This document shows, in pieces, positions 45,801-56,276 of a stretch of DNA of 64,000 nt (positions are counted from its first letter, which is position 1; every line of letters starts with the position of its first letter). A model generated the notes under the pieces. That model saw only the letters and a program-made list of their open reading frames with translations. It did no database searches and was not told where the DNA came from. The stretch is from NCBI RefSeq assembly GCF_029203305.1, contig NC_089467.1, positions 558,001 to 622,000 on the forward strand. The letters run 5' to 3'. A program made the position numbers and the translations under genes. This DNA is from Yamadazyma tenuis (lineage: Eukaryota > Ascomycota > Pichiomycetes > Serinales > Debaryomycetaceae).

Positions 45801-46913
45801 TCATAGACAAAGGGGTTTGAACTCCAGCTCCAATCCAGAACTGAACTCTTCCCACTTTCTCCCGGTACTGCTGTGTTTTAAATAAGACTTTTTCAAAGTA
45901 GCAACGTCCACTCCGTAGTCTTTTCCCTTATTTGAGGTCACAAAATACTCTGCTGTCAACAAATGTTTAACAAACTCCAACTCTGAAAGACCTTGGAGTT
46001 GTGCACTATTGAGTCTCTGAACATTAGAATCTTTTGCTGCCTTTATTTCTAGTGTCAATGTACTGTCGAACTGGCTCTCGTTGATGTCATCATCGTCCGA
46101 AGAAACCGAAGACGAAGGATCAGAAGAATTGTTGATTATACTTCTGGCCTGTTCGAGGCTCAAGAAAGAAGAATAACTTGAATTCAGGATCTTTCTTCTG
46201 GGATTCAGCAAGTTAACATTCTCGTTCAAGTGGCTCAAATTGGCCCCAATGGACCCGCCTGGGTGCTTTATAGAGAATAACTTCTTTCTGGCTGACTCGC
46301 TTTGTTCGATAAGCTCGGATAATGCAAGAATCACAGAGTCTGCCAATGCTAACGCCACGGTCGCCGAAACGGTTGGAGCTGGAACTCCGTGAATAGTTTC
46401 TTCTCTCAAATGTGGAGCCAATTCTGTGTACAATAAAGACTTGGTCTTTGGGTGAGTAGCCAATTTTGAATCTTTATTACATGTCAACAAAACGATAGGG
46501 ATTGCTTCGGGGATATGGGTAAGAAGATCAAGAAGCTCGGGGGTATTTCCGCTTGCTGTAAGCATGATTATGGTGTCCCTGTTATTCAAAATACCCAAGT
46601 CGCCATGAAGAGCCTCGGTCGGGTGTAACGTGACCGATTGGATAGATAGAGAATTCAACGTAGCACATAACTTGGAGGCGATTTTGAAGCTTTTGCCCAC
46701 TCCACACATCACCACTTTACCTCCCTTCATGTTGACGGCGAAAAGCACATCTAGAGACTTCATGAGTTGGATTTGTGAAAATTCATCCGTTTTATATTGA
46801 TGGCTTAAATTAGCCAATGCTTCCTGTTCAGCGTCAAGGCTCTTTTTCACACTGGTTAAACCCTTAGAAAGGAGGGCCTGATAGTCCATACTTAAACTCT
46901 GCTCCCCAGCCAT
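45801..46913 (-). CDS. SIS-domain sugar-phosphate isomerase-like protein (KpsF/GutQ type)
   Basis: The frame extends to a TTG at 46925, but the first ATG is 46913 (MAGEQSLSMDYQALL), giving 370 residues. Residues about 60-210 form a SIS domain of the arabinose-5-phosphate isomerase type: GGKVVMCGVGKSFKIASKL, TLHPTEALHGDLGIL, IIMLTASGNTPELLDLL, a VPAPTVSATVALALADSVIL block and FSIKHPGGSIG. The motif order is that of bacterial KpsF/GutQ/KdsD, but the two CBS domains of those enzymes are absent. In their place is a Ser/Asp-rich segment and a C-terminal helical region. Fungi do not make Kdo, so the substrate is unknown. Convergent with PUF3. Confidence 0.8.
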   Translation of the reverse strand: MAGEQSLSMDYQALLSKGLTSVKKSLDAEQEALANLSHQYKTDEFSQIQLMKSLDVLFAVNMKGGKVVMCGVGKSFKIASKLCATLNSLSIQSVTLHPTEALHGDLGILNNRDTIIMLTASGNTPELLDLLTHIPEAIPIVLLTCNKDSKLATHPKTKSLLYTELAPHLREETIHGVPAPTVSATVALALADSVILALSELIEQSESARKKLFSIKHPGGSIGANLSHLNENVNLLNPRRKILNSSYSSFLSLEQARSIINNSSDPSSSVSSDDDDINESQFDSTLTLEIKAAKDSNVQRLNSAQLQGLSELEFVKHLLTAEYFVTSNKGKDYGVDVATLKKSYLKHSSTGRKWEEFSSGLELEFKPLCL

Positions 46914-47238
46914 GTCGGCAAACAAATATGAATATTTGAAATCGATGAGATTATTACAAATTCAAAATGATGATGGTGAGCAAAATTAATGTTCTTGACA
47001 ATTAGATAACGTTTTAACGGCTGAATATTGTTTTAGGCTTCAAATACAAATAAAGTTACCTAAGTAATTTGGGTATTTTATTTCAGCACTAACTACCTAC
47101 ATTAGTGTATTTTAAAGTGTCTGTGGTCTTTAAATCAGTGTTATTTAGTAGGATTTGCTATGAACTGTGGTGTGAGACATTCAGCCATAGTTTTCTTGCA
47201 GCCTATAACTTGGTGAGCGCACGCCTTGCTTTTGCCCG
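46914..47238. other. Intergenic gap upstream of the SIS gene, downstream of TSC2
   Basis: 325 bp containing the SIS gene promoter and the TSC2 3' end. AT-rich, without a recognised motif, repeat or RNA gene. Confidence 0.5.
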
Positions 47239-50200
47239 CTAAGCAAACGAGTTGAACTCCACCACTGAGTACAACTCATTATCACTGTCTTTAACATACT
47301 CGTACCGATGCAGGGATTCAATGGTGCTAGAGACCGTACCGAACTGTAGCTGTTCCAAGAACGATTGAGTTGCGTCGTTCACCCCCAATTTGCTATCTTC
47401 CTGGTTCAACTGCTCTTGCTTTAAAGCTTCGTGGCTTTGAATAGTTCTTTCTTTCAATACCTTGATCAGCTTTACCCTGTGAGTCCAATTCGATACAAAC
47501 TGTCCATGATAGTTTGCATGCCATACACTGGCAAACTGGTTGGCTGTGATAGCAAGATTCCGGACTACAGCTGGGAGAACATCTTCGGAAAAGATCTTGA
47601 AGTGGCAGGTTGCAAATACTCCAGGAACACCACTTCTACGAAGAAGTTTGATCTTGAAGAGTCGCGTGGTCTCCTCAATAGGCTCTTTGTTGTAGGTGTG
47701 GAACGATTTTGTATGTGGGGAGATGACGATGTTGATGAAGTTGAACTGGGACTTGATGAGATTGAAGTTGAATGGATGACCACTCTCATCAAAATAGATA
47801 TTGACATAGTTGTTACCGATGTGCCTCTTTTTATGCTCAAAGTATATGTCTTCATCAGGATTAGGCATGAGGGAGGTTGTATGGTAGACGACTTGCACGG
47901 TTTTATCACTCCACGAAATGGCAAAATCTCCGTCGGTTCCATTCTCAGTGTCCAATCCTCCGACGTAAATATCCTTACAGTTTTTCAACTTGATCAAATC
48001 ACCCATGGCATCAACAAATTTTTGGTAGCTTTTAGATCCTCCTCTATTGGCCAATACTTCCTTCTCCTTGATTTGGCCACGGCCAATGTATACGAGTCCA
48101 ATCTTATGGAACTCGACAATTGGAATCCGGTCAAGTGTGGTAATGGCACGGGTGGTCACCGCATCGTCCATTAAGGGGATAGGACGATACTTATGATCTC
48201 CATCAATATGATTAAATGTTTGGAGAAGGAGGAAGTTGGGGCTCAAGGTCTGACTTTTGGAAAGCTTTGATTTGCTTGAAAGCATTCTTTCATCCAAAGC
48301 CATTTGCAAGATTGTGGCACCCGTAGGTCTCCGAAACACGACGGTTGACTTCCCAGTATCTGAGTTGGTGCCTATGGTGACAATAACTGACCCGGTTATC
48401 CAACTTTTAATGGCAACAGTCCCTTCCTCACTTTTTAATTGGTCAAGTGCTGCCTTCGGATTCACCATTTTCAAAGGAAGGTTAGAATATGTGAACCGAG
48501 TGATCAAGTCGACATATGCAATGACTTGATCATCAAGTTCCTTGTTGTTGGAGTTGATTGCAACAAGGTTTTTCAAGATAAAGGACGATAGCTTTCCTCT
48601 CACACTGATTTCCAACTTAAGGAACCACGTAGATATAACGTTATACGATAACGTCAACACATACTGCAAAAGCACAGAAGCGTGCTCTTGAAATCTTTGT
48701 GTCGAGGGAGTGTTGTCAATTTCTGCATCTAATCCATGCTGAGGAACTAGTCCCTTATCTTCTGTGCTGCCTGTATTCTTGATAGCATCAGTTGCGTATT
48801 GGACAAACTTGAAGGATATACCAAAGATTCGCTTCACGTCATCGATATCCAAACTCGCTGTGAGACTGGGAATATTGATCAAAGACATCAAGAATTCTAA
48901 GATATGGGAACTGACAAAAACGCTAGTCACTTTTGTTTGAAGCTTTGCAAGAATAGTCGATAAGTATTTTTTGATAGACAAAGGTATCTCATAACAGCAA
49001 GCTGTCAAAATATGAATAGATGGAATGGCTGTTTTCTCCCACGAGTCAATTCCAAATACCAAAGCTCTTATGATATCGTCCTCGTCGTGCTTACTGAAAA
49101 GTCGGTGGTATCCAATTAATGACGAAAATACCCTAACATAAGCCACCTGTAAATGGGATTTGGTAAAGCCTTCAGGAAACTTAATATTACTGGGCAAATT
49201 AAGTAACAACTGATCACAGACCACCTTTTTTAAACTGAGAATCTGTTCTCGGCTATTGGCGAACAACTTCATGTTCGATAGCTGAGGGCAGAAGTGAGCC
49301 CACACAAAACTGTACACCTCCCATTCAATGAAATGGGTCATTATATCCAACACAATGGAAAACCATACTTCTATATCAATTGTATACTCACCAAGATCCA
49401 TTTGCAACTTTTCACTGTTGGGGTTGAATAATTTAAGATTTTGAATTGGTCGGTCAAAATATCTTTCATCAATGTAATCAATTTTCTCTGGGAATTTCCA
49501 TTTGTAGTCCGGACTATCTTTGAATTCCAGAGCAAAAGTACTTCTTCCAAATGCGGTAGCTAATCCTTCCATGTCGGTTGTGTTTGCAAAATACAAATAA
49601 TTTTCATTGGAAGCTCTTATTCTGATTAACCCTTTAAGAACCACAAGCAACAATTCTGAGTCTTCTATCGACAAAGCATGTTTAGCCATTAAGATACATG
49701 TACGGAAAGTTTCCAGCGCCTTCTCTGCATCTTCAGTGGATTCTATGATCAAAAGCTTTATAAATCCTTTTGTTATTGCCAATTTGAAAGGTTTTGAAAT
49801 TTTTCCTGGGATGGCAGTATCCATACTGTTGGAGGAATGGGTTTTCAAAGCTGAAGATTCAATTGAAACCAAGCTTCTAAGTCTTCCGTTGTACCTCACG
49901 TCAAAATAAGGGACGATTTCATCGACAATTTGACTCAACGTTTGGAATGGTGCTTTCATGACAGCTTTGACAAATATCTCATTGATCAAGTAGTCAAGCA
50001 CCTTCTCGTCCTTTTCATTCAAAGACCTTTTCAAAATATCCACCACTATTTCAAAGTTGAATTCAGACTTTGAAATGGCATACGAAATATCAAACGAACC
50101 TTTAATACACTTAAGGACCTCCACCTTTATATCTGAGGAATCCTCAGCTGATACAAGGTCACTACCAGGATGAGAGCCATTGGTAAAATAAAAGTAATTT

Positions 50201-51795
50201 AAAAGCTTGAAGGTATTCTCTTGTGCAAAAGGATTTAACACTGTCAACCATTTCTCTTCAGAGTAATACTTGAGGACATATTTGATGGTTTCATTAGGCA
50301 AATACTGATGGTTTCTAGTAAATAAGTTGACTAGTCTTTCTTTTGGGGTGTAAAGTTCATGAGCTTCGTGGGCATGTTGCAAAGACATACATATGGATTT
50401 CCAGTAGCTGACGTCAATTTCGCTCAAGATTTTTATGTTGGTGAGCAACTCATAGATAGAGGTTTTTGATGAATACCACAATTGGAACAGGTAAACGTGC
50501 TCCATAGCATTGACATTTGCTTCGCTTAATGTGCTGTAGGAATTCTTTGAAAAGAGCCTATCCAAAGACCTTAATATGGTTGTGTTTAAAGCTGGGACGT
50601 TTAAGGACGACATCTCTACCAAAGCTGGAAGGAAATGTACCAATAAGGAATCACTACTCTTCAGGACTGAAGGCAGAACTGCAAGCCTTTCAATTATCTG
50701 GATAGCCCCAACACAGGAGCTTAAGGCCGAGTTTGACGGTTTATGCTCAATAGTGCTAATGGTTGTGTTTGATTTTACGGCACTTAATGCATTTTCCGAT
50801 TCAGTGGTCTTAAAAGTCGATAAAGCTTCGTTGGTGAGGATTTCGATAAGACAGTTTCTCAACAAATAGAAGGAGCTATGGGAAGCGAGAATGGTGATAG
50901 CATCCCACACCATTCGCGTCAGCTTCTCATTTGACCCGAATACCGAGCACATATAAGCTATTACCTCGAACAATTGAGCCTGAGGAATTGTGGTGAATAT
51001 CACGGTGGTGGAAAGAAGCTCAATGCAATGGACCAAAATATTATTATTAGTGGTTCGGGAAGCAATATGTATAGCTTTCTTCAGTATATTTATCGTGAAG
51101 CTGTCGTCAAATGCATATGGGTTGAACTTGATACAATTCTTTATAAATGCAAGCAACTTGATTATATTTTGGTAATTAACATCCTCTTCTAGCTCCTTCT
51201 CGGTGCTCTTTTCCGTATAGTTCTTAGCCAATCTTCCGAGTGCTGCCAACGCTGTGACCAAAAATTGGGGAAGTGATGAGAATCCTTCATAAATGTATAG
51301 CTCTTGGATGTCCCTACCATCTTGTGTCAAGTTTCTCAAAGCATTTAAAAATAAGTCGAATTCCTGATCCGTTTTAAACTCTGAAAGCTGGCAGAAAGCG
51401 ACTATGTCACGGAAGTACATTAGCTTGGTGCTGGTGCTCGTCAAATCATCATTTTTAATACACTCTATGAGAAGCTTTAGTGTGACTCTTCGAATATAGG
51501 ACTGGATTTTTGGTTCACACATATCTCTTGCCAAATACCATATTTCAGGAATAGAAGAGATGGTAAACTTCTTCAATGACTCGGTCATTCTGGCCGCTGT
51601 GGATGCTCGCTGGGGCAAAGGTCCAGTTTGTAACTGAGAAAAGAGTTTCTTCTGCTCGCTTCCTCCACCAACCACAGTGGCATTTATCTGGACAGGAACA
51701 GTCTTGCTGCTGGTTGTCTTCAAAGAGTTCGTCCAAGACTTGAACACATTGCCAAATCCTGAACTTCGATTGAACGACGGGTGATGTGTTGACAT
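47239..51795 (-). CDS. TSC2: Tuberin homologue, Rheb GTPase-activating protein Tsc2
   Basis: With Tsc1, acts as GAP for Rheb and thereby controls TORC1 and amino-acid uptake. It is present in fission yeast and Candida-type yeasts but missing from S. cerevisiae. The 1518-residue protein is an alpha-helical HEAT-like scaffold, with the tuberin N-terminal domain signature near residues 70-400, followed by the C-terminal RapGAP domain at about 1216-1450. Diagnostic stretches are IGLVYIGRGQIKEKEVLANR, KFVDAMGDLI, FEHKKRHIGNNYVNIYFDES and LIKSQFNFINIVISPH. HIGNN keeps the Asn (about residue 1328) expected to be the catalytic asparagine thumb, so GAP activity is likely. Start at 51795 is the only ATG near the conserved N-terminus. 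Confidence 0.92.
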   Translation of the reverse strand: MSTHHPSFNRSSGFGNVFKSWTNSLKTTSSKTVPVQINATVVGGGSEQKKLFSQLQTGPLPQRASTAARMTESLKKFTISSIPEIWYLARDMCEPKIQSYIRRVTLKLLIECIKNDDLTSTSTKLMYFRDIVAFCQLSEFKTDQEFDLFLNALRNLTQDGRDIQELYIYEGFSSLPQFLVTALAALGRLAKNYTEKSTEKELEEDVNYQNIIKLLAFIKNCIKFNPYAFDDSFTINILKKAIHIASRTTNNNILVHCIELLSTTVIFTTIPQAQLFEVIAYMCSVFGSNEKLTRMVWDAITILASHSSFYLLRNCLIEILTNEALSTFKTTESENALSAVKSNTTISTIEHKPSNSALSSCVGAIQIIERLAVLPSVLKSSDSLLVHFLPALVEMSSLNVPALNTTILRSLDRLFSKNSYSTLSEANVNAMEHVYLFQLWYSSKTSIYELLTNIKILSEIDVSYWKSICMSLQHAHEAHELYTPKERLVNLFTRNHQYLPNETIKYVLKYYSEEKWLTVLNPFAQENTFKLLNYFYFTNGSHPGSDLVSAEDSSDIKVEVLKCIKGSFDISYAISKSEFNFEIVVDILKRSLNEKDEKVLDYLINEIFVKAVMKAPFQTLSQIVDEIVPYFDVRYNGRLRSLVSIESSALKTHSSNSMDTAIPGKISKPFKLAITKGFIKLLIIESTEDAEKALETFRTCILMAKHALSIEDSELLLVVLKGLIRIRASNENYLYFANTTDMEGLATAFGRSTFALEFKDSPDYKWKFPEKIDYIDERYFDRPIQNLKLFNPNSEKLQMDLGEYTIDIEVWFSIVLDIMTHFIEWEVYSFVWAHFCPQLSNMKLFANSREQILSLKKVVCDQLLLNLPSNIKFPEGFTKSHLQVAYVRVFSSLIGYHRLFSKHDEDDIIRALVFGIDSWEKTAIPSIHILTACCYEIPLSIKKYLSTILAKLQTKVTSVFVSSHILEFLMSLINIPSLTASLDIDDVKRIFGISFKFVQYATDAIKNTGSTEDKGLVPQHGLDAEIDNTPSTQRFQEHASVLLQYVLTLSYNVISTWFLKLEISVRGKLSSFILKNLVAINSNNKELDDQVIAYVDLITRFTYSNLPLKMVNPKAALDQLKSEEGTVAIKSWITGSVIVTIGTNSDTGKSTVVFRRPTGATILQMALDERMLSSKSKLSKSQTLSPNFLLLQTFNHIDGDHKYRPIPLMDDAVTTRAITTLDRIPIVEFHKIGLVYIGRGQIKEKEVLANRGGSKSYQKFVDAMGDLIKLKNCKDIYVGGLDTENGTDGDFAISWSDKTVQVVYHTTSLMPNPDEDIYFEHKKRHIGNNYVNIYFDESGHPFNFNLIKSQFNFINIVISPHTKSFHTYNKEPIEETTRLFKIKLLRRSGVPGVFATCHFKIFSEDVLPAVVRNLAITANQFASVWHANYHGQFVSNWTHRVKLIKVLKERTIQSHEALKQEQLNQEDSKLGVNDATQSFLEQLQFGTVSSTIESLHRYEYVKDSDNELYSVVEFNSFA

Positions 51796-51958
51796 ATTAT
51801 AGCTTAATAGCTATTCGATTTAAGCGCAGGGTGTAGTATTTTGTGATTTACTATTTTCGCAATTTTCATCTGAAAGAAACTAACATTAAAATCTAAGATG
51901 GACTTTAGAAGTCCTGCCAACCAAGATTATGCTCTCAAAAAAATGCATGAATTCAAAG

Positions 51959-53710
51959 TTAACAGAGTAAATGATAGATTCTATACAAGAGAGGCTTGGA
52001 CTGCAACACGGCTCTCTCTTGGGCCAATTCTGCTTTAAGAGCTTCCAAATCATTCTCTCCACGTCCGGTATCAATATCCATATCTTTGGCCCTAATGAAA
52101 AGCGTCCAATTTCCTGACCAAACTTTGTGGCCCATGTAGAACACCACAAGAACCACAAAGCCTAGGTAATTAGAAAAGAAGGTCTTTGCGTTGGGACTTT
52201 GGCCGAGGGGGAATAATGAAACCCAGAACTCAGCTATAAGCACCAATGTGAAAAGAACAACCCCGTAGAGCGACCCTATTACACCTGGTTGGGAAGAGAA
52301 TGCAAGCTCATCGGTTGTTCTGTTCTGATAGCGCAATGCTCTTCTGAACCGAAGATGTGCAAGGCATATCGACATCCACGTGAAGATTGAACTCAATCCA
52401 CTGATAGACATCAACCATGTAAAGATTTCGGATTGTTTGTTACTTGCAGCAATAAAACTAAGGAGGCCAAAGACGTTGGTGATGATGATGGCCACCAAAG
52501 GACGACCTGAATTGTCAATATAGCCACATATTTTGGGTGCAAATCCTTGTTCTGCCAATGCGGTTAAAGTTCTTGATGTTGCATAGACACTGGAAGAACC
52601 CACAGATATGACCGATACCAAAATAACTGCATTCATGAATGAAGGAAGAACATTGATGCCACCGTTAACAACAGCAATAACGAAAGGAGATGCAGTAACG
52701 TCAACAGAAGAAGTTCCTCCCAAAAGTCTTGGATCGTTACTTGGAACCAAGAAACAGATGAGAGTTAAAGAAACCATGTAAAAAAAGAGGATTCTCCAGA
52801 ATACCTGTTTGGTAGCTTTAGGTAAACTTACACGAGGGTTTTGAGACTCTGCTGCAGTTAATCCCACCAATTCGGTTCCAGCGTAAGCAAATGCCAGGGT
52901 GACGAATACTGAGCTGACACCTTTGAAGCCATGGGCAAAAAGACCAGGGTCTCTCCAGTACTTGCCGCCAACGGCCTGACCGTTCGGAGCACCACCTGCC
53001 GCAATCACAATACACACAATAATGAACATTGTCACTGTGACCACTTTTATGGACAGGAAGATAAACTCAGCTTCTCCATACGCTCTGACACCAAAGAAAT
53101 TAATTGAGATAACCACAACATAAAAGATGAGCACCCACACGTCGGGGTTAATAGTGGTATTCCAGTATTGTATTGTCATTGATCCAGCTACCAATTCTAA
53201 CGGTAAAAGCACCAAATACTGGAGAAAGTAGTTCCATGCCACTGCGAATCCAACCGATGGGTCGATGAATCTGCTGGCATAAACGTTGAAAGACCCTGAA
53301 ATTGGGAACGTTACCGTCAATTCTCCCAAGGCATGAATTGTGCAGAACACAGACAACCCCGTCAACGACCAACATATCAAAACTGCCAACGGACCTCCAG
53401 TTTCTAATGCGCTTCCACTGGCCACTAAAAGACCAGATCCGATCGCCGACCCAATTGCAATCATTTGTAAATGTCTTGGTTTCAATTCTCGTTTCAAAGG
53501 AGAGTTAGCTGTCTTCAAGTTGGCCTTTTCAAGGTCGGTGAGTTCCTCGTATCCTTCGCAGGCTGGTGCTGATTGTTCTTCGTATCTCTTAAAAGAGTCT
53601 TTAAACCGCTCCCATTTGGTGGGGTTTCTTTGGTAAGGGCTAGAAGAAGTTCGGGACTCATCAAATGTAAGGGTTGATAGCTCATCCTTCTTGCTACTGG
53701 TAATGTCCAT
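51959..53710 (-). CDS. Amino-acid permease, yeast AAT family (Gap1-like)
   Basis: Proton-coupled plasma-membrane amino-acid importer of the APC superfamily. The 583-residue protein has a cytosolic N-terminus with Lys residues suitable for ubiquitination and the family entry motif KRELKPRHLQMIAIGSAIGS. Twelve membrane spans follow (about 85-530), with AGTELVGLTAAESQNPRVSL in the substrate-binding region and ITNVFGLLSFIA later. The C-terminus ends YHLLC, comparable to the FWC end of Gap1-type permeases that is S-palmitoylated. It is closest to general (Gap1/Gap2) permeases, but specificity cannot be read from sequence. It sits directly downstream of TSC2's promoter side, a gene family whose Tsc/Rheb control affects amino-acid uptake in other yeasts. 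Confidence 0.92.
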   Translation of the reverse strand: MDITSSKKDELSTLTFDESRTSSSPYQRNPTKWERFKDSFKRYEEQSAPACEGYEELTDLEKANLKTANSPLKRELKPRHLQMIAIGSAIGSGLLVASGSALETGGPLAVLICWSLTGLSVFCTIHALGELTVTFPISGSFNVYASRFIDPSVGFAVAWNYFLQYLVLLPLELVAGSMTIQYWNTTINPDVWVLIFYVVVISINFFGVRAYGEAEFIFLSIKVVTVTMFIIVCIVIAAGGAPNGQAVGGKYWRDPGLFAHGFKGVSSVFVTLAFAYAGTELVGLTAAESQNPRVSLPKATKQVFWRILFFYMVSLTLICFLVPSNDPRLLGGTSSVDVTASPFVIAVVNGGINVLPSFMNAVILVSVISVGSSSVYATSRTLTALAEQGFAPKICGYIDNSGRPLVAIIITNVFGLLSFIAASNKQSEIFTWLMSISGLSSIFTWMSICLAHLRFRRALRYQNRTTDELAFSSQPGVIGSLYGVVLFTLVLIAEFWVSLFPLGQSPNAKTFFSNYLGFVVLVVFYMGHKVWSGNWTLFIRAKDMDIDTGRGENDLEALKAELAQERAVLQSKPLLYRIYHLLC

Positions 53711-53909
53711 TTTCTACCGGGAAATCCTTTAGTGTGACAAAATAAACCTGTTAATGGTGTGCTTGAAAATTTTTAAGGTTTGCAACCACTCATCTCGGAA
53801 TAACGACTGCGAAAAAAAAGTGCCAAGTTGCAAAATACATAAATCATTATTAAAGTTTCTAATTATCATGAACCATAAACAAGGTAAAAGCAAGCATTTA
53901 AAAATTAGT

Positions 53910-55238
53910 CTAACCGTAGAAAATATCTGCAGCATAGCAGAAGAATCCTCCCCAGGTAACGTGCTGGATGATTTTACGCAACCAATTGGGTTTGATGCTA
54001 ATAAACACATTACCGCAATTGTAACCTTCACTTTCGACCCCAATTCCCCATTTAATGTTTTGCCGAACATTGCAGCCCGCCCAGAAGTTCCACCATTTAT
54101 GTCTTTCACAAGGCTTAATGCGGAGCAAGTTCTTCATTAATGGGCCACGGGGACCGTCAATGTACTTATAGCCTCCAATAAACAGATAGCGTTGACGGTT
54201 ATCATCATCAGGGAGCTTCCTATCACCCCAACGTCCCCAGAACTTGAGCCAGTTGTGGTATTTCTTCTCCCGACCAACGTGATGAGGGTTGCGGTTGGTG
54301 GTGGCAGGATACACCCTAGTACCATCGAATGTGTAAGCCAAGTAGTTCTTTGTAGGGTTCCACAAAGGACCTCTGTCTGTGAAGTCAGACAATATTGCAT
54401 ATGGCAAATCATGGGGATGTTGTCCCACCGATACATAGTTAGCATGTGTGCCTCTTGCAGAGAAGAGTATAGGATGGTTTGGATTCGATTCGTACTTCTC
54501 CAAATTATGGTAGTAGAATGCCTGTCCACCTCCGTGAGCAGACATCCATACAATGACTGGTTCTCCGTTGTAATACCTCACCAATGAGTGTTCCCAATCG
54601 CCTACGTGGTTCCCATAAGGTCCAGAACCCATCACAAATGGACCCAAATTAAAAGAATAGAAGTAGAACCAGTAAGCGTCCACCCAGCCATTGCCCTTAT
54701 CGACCACAATAAGTACTGCGGGTGCATCCTTTATTTCTCCAGTGGCAAGCGAGGGCTTGTTCTTGATACCCGTAATCCACTCTGGGTCTGAATCAAAATC
54801 AGAGTTCGAAGTCAAAAAGTAATCTTCTTCTTCGGGCAACTCACTCAACTTCTTCAAGTTCATATTTGCCTCTGTTCCTGGAACGGTGGTTCCATTGTCA
54901 TACTCAACATGAAAATGAGTAACGAATTTGCCAATGTCGTACGGAAGATACCGTTCTTCTGAGTATAGATGAACCACAGGAGCATATTCGAGGATATAAT
55001 CAGGTACTTCACCATCTTGAATGGATCTCTGGAAAGGGGTGGGGTTATCCACTATGGGAGGCAAGTGACGGAACTGTCCAGGCGCCTTTCGGAGCATGCT
55101 GTTGATATTTGCGGTGTCTTTAGTAAGTGTCTCGTGGATGTATCCTTTATCGATTTGCCAGTAGGGAACCGCGGAAGCGGCTACTGATGTGGATAGGACT
55201 AGCCAGCACAAAGATATGACTGCCGATGGAGCTATCAT
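53910..55238 (-). CDS. Vps62/Tda6-family secreted or vacuolar protein (DUF946-like)
   Basis: The frame is open from a TTG at 55361; the first ATG, at 55238, gives 442 residues and a clear signal peptide (MIAPSAVISLCWLVLSTSVAASA). The mature part has family blocks YAPVVHLYSEERYLPYDIG, DAYWFYFYSFNLGP, GNHVGDWEHSLVRYYNGEP, WMSAHGGGQAFYYH and FSARGTHANYVSVGQHPHDL, as in S. cerevisiae Vps62/Tda6. The function is unknown; VPS62 was named from a vacuolar-sorting screen. N-glycosylation sequon NGT is present near residue 110. The C-terminal third is Trp-rich with several Cys. No membrane anchor other than the signal peptide. Confidence 0.85.
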   Translation of the reverse strand: MIAPSAVISLCWLVLSTSVAASAVPYWQIDKGYIHETLTKDTANINSMLRKAPGQFRHLPPIVDNPTPFQRSIQDGEVPDYILEYAPVVHLYSEERYLPYDIGKFVTHFHVEYDNGTTVPGTEANMNLKKLSELPEEEDYFLTSNSDFDSDPEWITGIKNKPSLATGEIKDAPAVLIVVDKGNGWVDAYWFYFYSFNLGPFVMGSGPYGNHVGDWEHSLVRYYNGEPVIVWMSAHGGGQAFYYHNLEKYESNPNHPILFSARGTHANYVSVGQHPHDLPYAILSDFTDRGPLWNPTKNYLAYTFDGTRVYPATTNRNPHHVGREKKYHNWLKFWGRWGDRKLPDDDNRQRYLFIGGYKYIDGPRGPLMKNLLRIKPCERHKWWNFWAGCNVRQNIKWGIGVESEGYNCGNVFISIKPNWLRKIIQHVTWGGFFCYAADIFYG

Positions 55239-55418
55239 ATATGGATATGACTGGTAGTGCAAGTAGAACCAAAAACAAGTAATGTAAAAAGGGGTTAAAC
55301 GAAGATACGGAGTAGCGATAAACAAGCAGTGATCATTTACAATTATGCATGGTCCGCGCAATCGACTGTAACGAGAAGACGTGTGCGTACCAGAGCTATT
55401 AGCATATAGACGACATAT

Positions 55419-56276
55419 CTAAAATACAAATACTTGATCTCCGAGCTTGCTGACAGGTTTGGCCTTGGGGTAACCCAAAGTCATAGCGGCCTTCTTCATG
55501 GCACTGAGCATTGGAGGGGGACCACACAACAACAAGTTTGTATCATCAGTGGATTTAGGCAAGTATTGTTCCATGATTTCAGGAGTGACAAACCCTACTG
55601 AGCCTTCCCAGTTTTCAGGAGCAGTGTTTAACACGTAGTGGATGAATAATTGGTCTGGGTGCTGGGCTTTCATTTGTTCCAATTCTGCTTTCATCAAAAT
55701 GTCGTTTTCAGTGACGTTGGCGTAAACCAAGTGGATTTTGGTGGTGTCTTGAGGATTCTTCAAAATCGCAGACATGATTTGGTACATGGGAGTAATTCCA
55801 GTACCACCAGCAATCATTCCAAAACTCTTCACCATGTTTGGCGTGTAGGTGAAGAAACCTTTGGGTCCTCTAACGTCGATGGTTTCACCGATCTTTTTGG
55901 AGTCGATGTGCTTGGTGATGTTTCCTTGTTCGTACACTTTGATCAATAAATCAAAGTATCCAGTTTGGTCATCGGTGGAGATTGGAGTATACGACCGAAC
56001 CACCTCCTTACCATTAATGGTGGTTCCAATGGAAATATGCTGGCCAATTGGCAAGCCCAATCTGTCGGTCGACTTGGGCAATCCGAATCTATAGACACAA
56101 GTATTGTGACTTATTCTTGTTTTTTCAATCAATGGGAACTTTTTGAACTGTGTTTTATCTAACACGGGTTGATTTTTATTCCGCTGTTTGATGAAATAAA
56201 GAGCAATGAAACTAGAAATTATGGCTGCGATGGTGGCAAATACCACCAATGGGTTGGGTTCCGAATCAGCAGACAT
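55419..56276 (-). CDS. CBR1: NADH-cytochrome b5 reductase
   Basis: Membrane-anchored flavoenzyme passing electrons from NADH to cytochrome b5 for fatty-acid desaturation, sterol synthesis and diphthamide synthesis. The 285-residue protein has an N-terminal anchor (about 9-29). The FAD-binding barrel has RSYTPIS (94-100) and the GPKGFF block. The NADH-binding domain has GGTGITP (157-163) and CGPPPM (251-256), ending in the family-typical FVF C-terminus. Cbr1 rather than mitochondrial Mcr1 is preferred from length, hydrophobic N-terminus without presequence and overall pattern. Confidence 0.93.
   Translation of the reverse strand: MSADSEPNPLVVFATIAAIISSFIALYFIKQRNKNQPVLDKTQFKKFPLIEKTRISHNTCVYRFGLPKSTDRLGLPIGQHISIGTTINGKEVVRSYTPISTDDQTGYFDLLIKVYEQGNITKHIDSKKIGETIDVRGPKGFFTYTPNMVKSFGMIAGGTGITPMYQIMSAILKNPQDTTKIHLVYANVTENDILMKAELEQMKAQHPDQLFIHYVLNTAPENWEGSVGFVTPEIMEQYLPKSTDDTNLLLCGPPPMLSAMKKAAMTLGYPKAKPVSKLGDQVFVF

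Noticed and set aside
47431..48174. 247-residue plus-strand frame
   Set aside because: Antisense to the RapGAP domain of TSC2, whose conserved motifs prove the other strand.
55239..55361. 41-codon extension of the Vps62-like gene
   Set aside because: Begins at TTG; the ATG at 55238 starts a perfect signal peptide.
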